This document shows, in pieces, positions 6,122 to 6,642 of a DNA stretch of 6,642 nucleotides (the first letter of the stretch is position 1; the number at the start of each line of letters is the position of its first letter). Made by a program: the position numbers and the translations under genes. Source of the DNA: Chloroflexota bacterium. Its GTDB lineage: Bacteria > Chloroflexota > Ktedonobacteria > Ktedonobacterales > Ktedonobacteraceae. The stretch lies in contig CADDZH010000169.1 in the NCBI GenBank assembly GCA_902812455.1, forward strand, positions 1 to 6,642, given 5' to 3'. The notes under the pieces were generated by a model. It was not told the origin of the DNA and did not search any database. It saw only the letters and a program-made list of their open reading frames with translations.

Positions 6122-6174
6122 ATTGGTTTGCGTTGTCGTTCGTTGCCAGAGCTGTGTAGAAAGGAGTCAATCGA

Positions 6175-6642
6175 ATGGTAGTCATCGACACCGGTTGGGG
6201 GTCACTGGAGCCCCCGGCGAGAACCAACGGCCATGGGCCGAACCAGCGGGACATAACTGCGCTCGTGCCAAAGAGCGAGGAATGGTTCGACCTGGAGATG
6301 ACAATGCACCGCCCGGACTTCCCGCGGACGGAATACCAGCTGGCGCTGCGTATTTTCCGTGAATTTGCCGCCGGATTCGCAGCGCTCGCTGCCATCCCTG
6401 CGTCCGTCGTCCTGTGGGGATCGGCGCGTTTTGCGCCCGGGGATGCTTTCTATCTCTCGGCGGTCGAGACGTCTCGCCTGCTGGCGCGGGCAGGTTTTGG
6501 CATCATCACAGGGGGTGGGCCGGGCATTATGGAAGCTGCCAACAAAGGCGCGCAGGAGGCAGGGGGAGTTTCTATCGGATTGCCCATGGAGTCCCTTACC
6601 GGCGAACCACCCAACCAGTTCCAGGACCTGTCCCTGGTGTTC
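6175..6642 (+). CDS. LOG-family (TIGR00730-type) Rossmann protein, N-terminal part
   Basis: The first 156 codons of a gene that continues past the window end. LOG proteins are phosphoribohydrolases that split nucleoside 5'-monophosphates, including cytokinin nucleotides in plants; many bacterial members have no assigned role. Seen here: strand VVLWGSAR (78-85), then LLARAGFGIITGGGPGIMEA (102-121) with the glycine-rich GGGPGIM and conserved ANKGA, then SIGLPME. The catalytic PGGxGTxxE motif would lie downstream and cannot be checked. About 77 residues precede the Rossmann core, including a helical region (LALRIFREFAAGFAAL), which fits the longer bacterial LOG subfamily. The start ATG follows AAAGGAG (6160-6166) with good spacing. 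A 135-base gap with inverted repeats separates it from the exporter, so it may be a separate unit. Confidence 0.85.
   Translation, partial: MVVIDTGWGSLEPPARTNGHGPNQRDITALVPKSEEWFDLEMTMHRPDFPRTEYQLALRIFREFAAGFAALAAIPASVVLWGSARFAPGDAFYLSAVETSRLLARAGFGIITGGGPGIMEAANKGAQEAGGVSIGLPMESLTGEPPNQFQDLSLVF

Noticed and set aside
6133..6160. Sigma70 promoter for the LOG gene (TTGTCG ... TGTAGA)
   Set aside because: Both hexamers match poorly, and the start of transcription would fall on or beside the Shine-Dalgarno sequence.
1..6642. CRISPR array, tRNA/rRNA genes, insertion sequence or attachment site
   Set aside because: I found no regularly spaced repeats, tRNA-like cloverleaf, transposase or integrase coding region, or terminal inverted repeats with target duplications.

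Overview
This window is high-GC bacterial DNA (roughly 60% by eye) in which every gene I can support lies on the + strand. Several genes have purine-rich Shine-Dalgarno leaders of the AAGGAG type, and intergenic gaps are mostly short. The organism cannot be fixed from sequence alone. The mix of a deoxy-inosose-synthase-like cyclase, a stand-alone TIR-like protein and a long-form LOG protein, with this codon style, would suit a Chloroflexota (Ktedonobacteria-like) or actinobacterial genome. This is an inference and not secure.

Layout: (1) positions 1-276 are the 3' end of an unrecognised gene. (2) 277-467 is a 191-base non-coding leader with two small inverted repeats and no convincing sigma70 promoter. 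(3) 468-6039 is a run of six co-directional genes that looks like one operon: zinc-dependent MDR dehydrogenase, sugar phosphate cyclase of the 2-deoxy-scyllo-inosose (DOI) synthase type, bicupin, SDR dehydrogenase, a small TIR-like protein, and an EamA/DMT membrane exporter. (4) 6040-6174 is a 135-base gap with two short inverted repeats. (5) 6175-6642 is the 5' part of a LOG-family gene that runs off the window.

Working model (inference): the cyclase makes a carbocyclic ketone, most likely DOI from glucose 6-phosphate. The MDR and SDR oxidoreductases and the metal-binding bicupin then modify it, and the EamA protein may export the product. No aminotransferase, glycosyltransferase or radical-SAM gene lies in the window, so nothing here supports a normal 2-deoxystreptamine aminoglycoside pathway. 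The set fits better with a non-aminated deoxycyclitol or a product derived from one. The cyclase keeps the DOI-synthase signature glutamate and catalytic lysine. It differs from the butirosin enzyme BtrC by a short insertion in an active-site loop and by loss of the Glu in the usual His-Gly-Glu motif, so it may be a divergent clade with different chemistry.

The least expected members are the TIR-like protein, which lacks a glutamate where SARM1 has its catalytic one, and the bicupin, whose first domain keeps metal ligands while the second has lost them.
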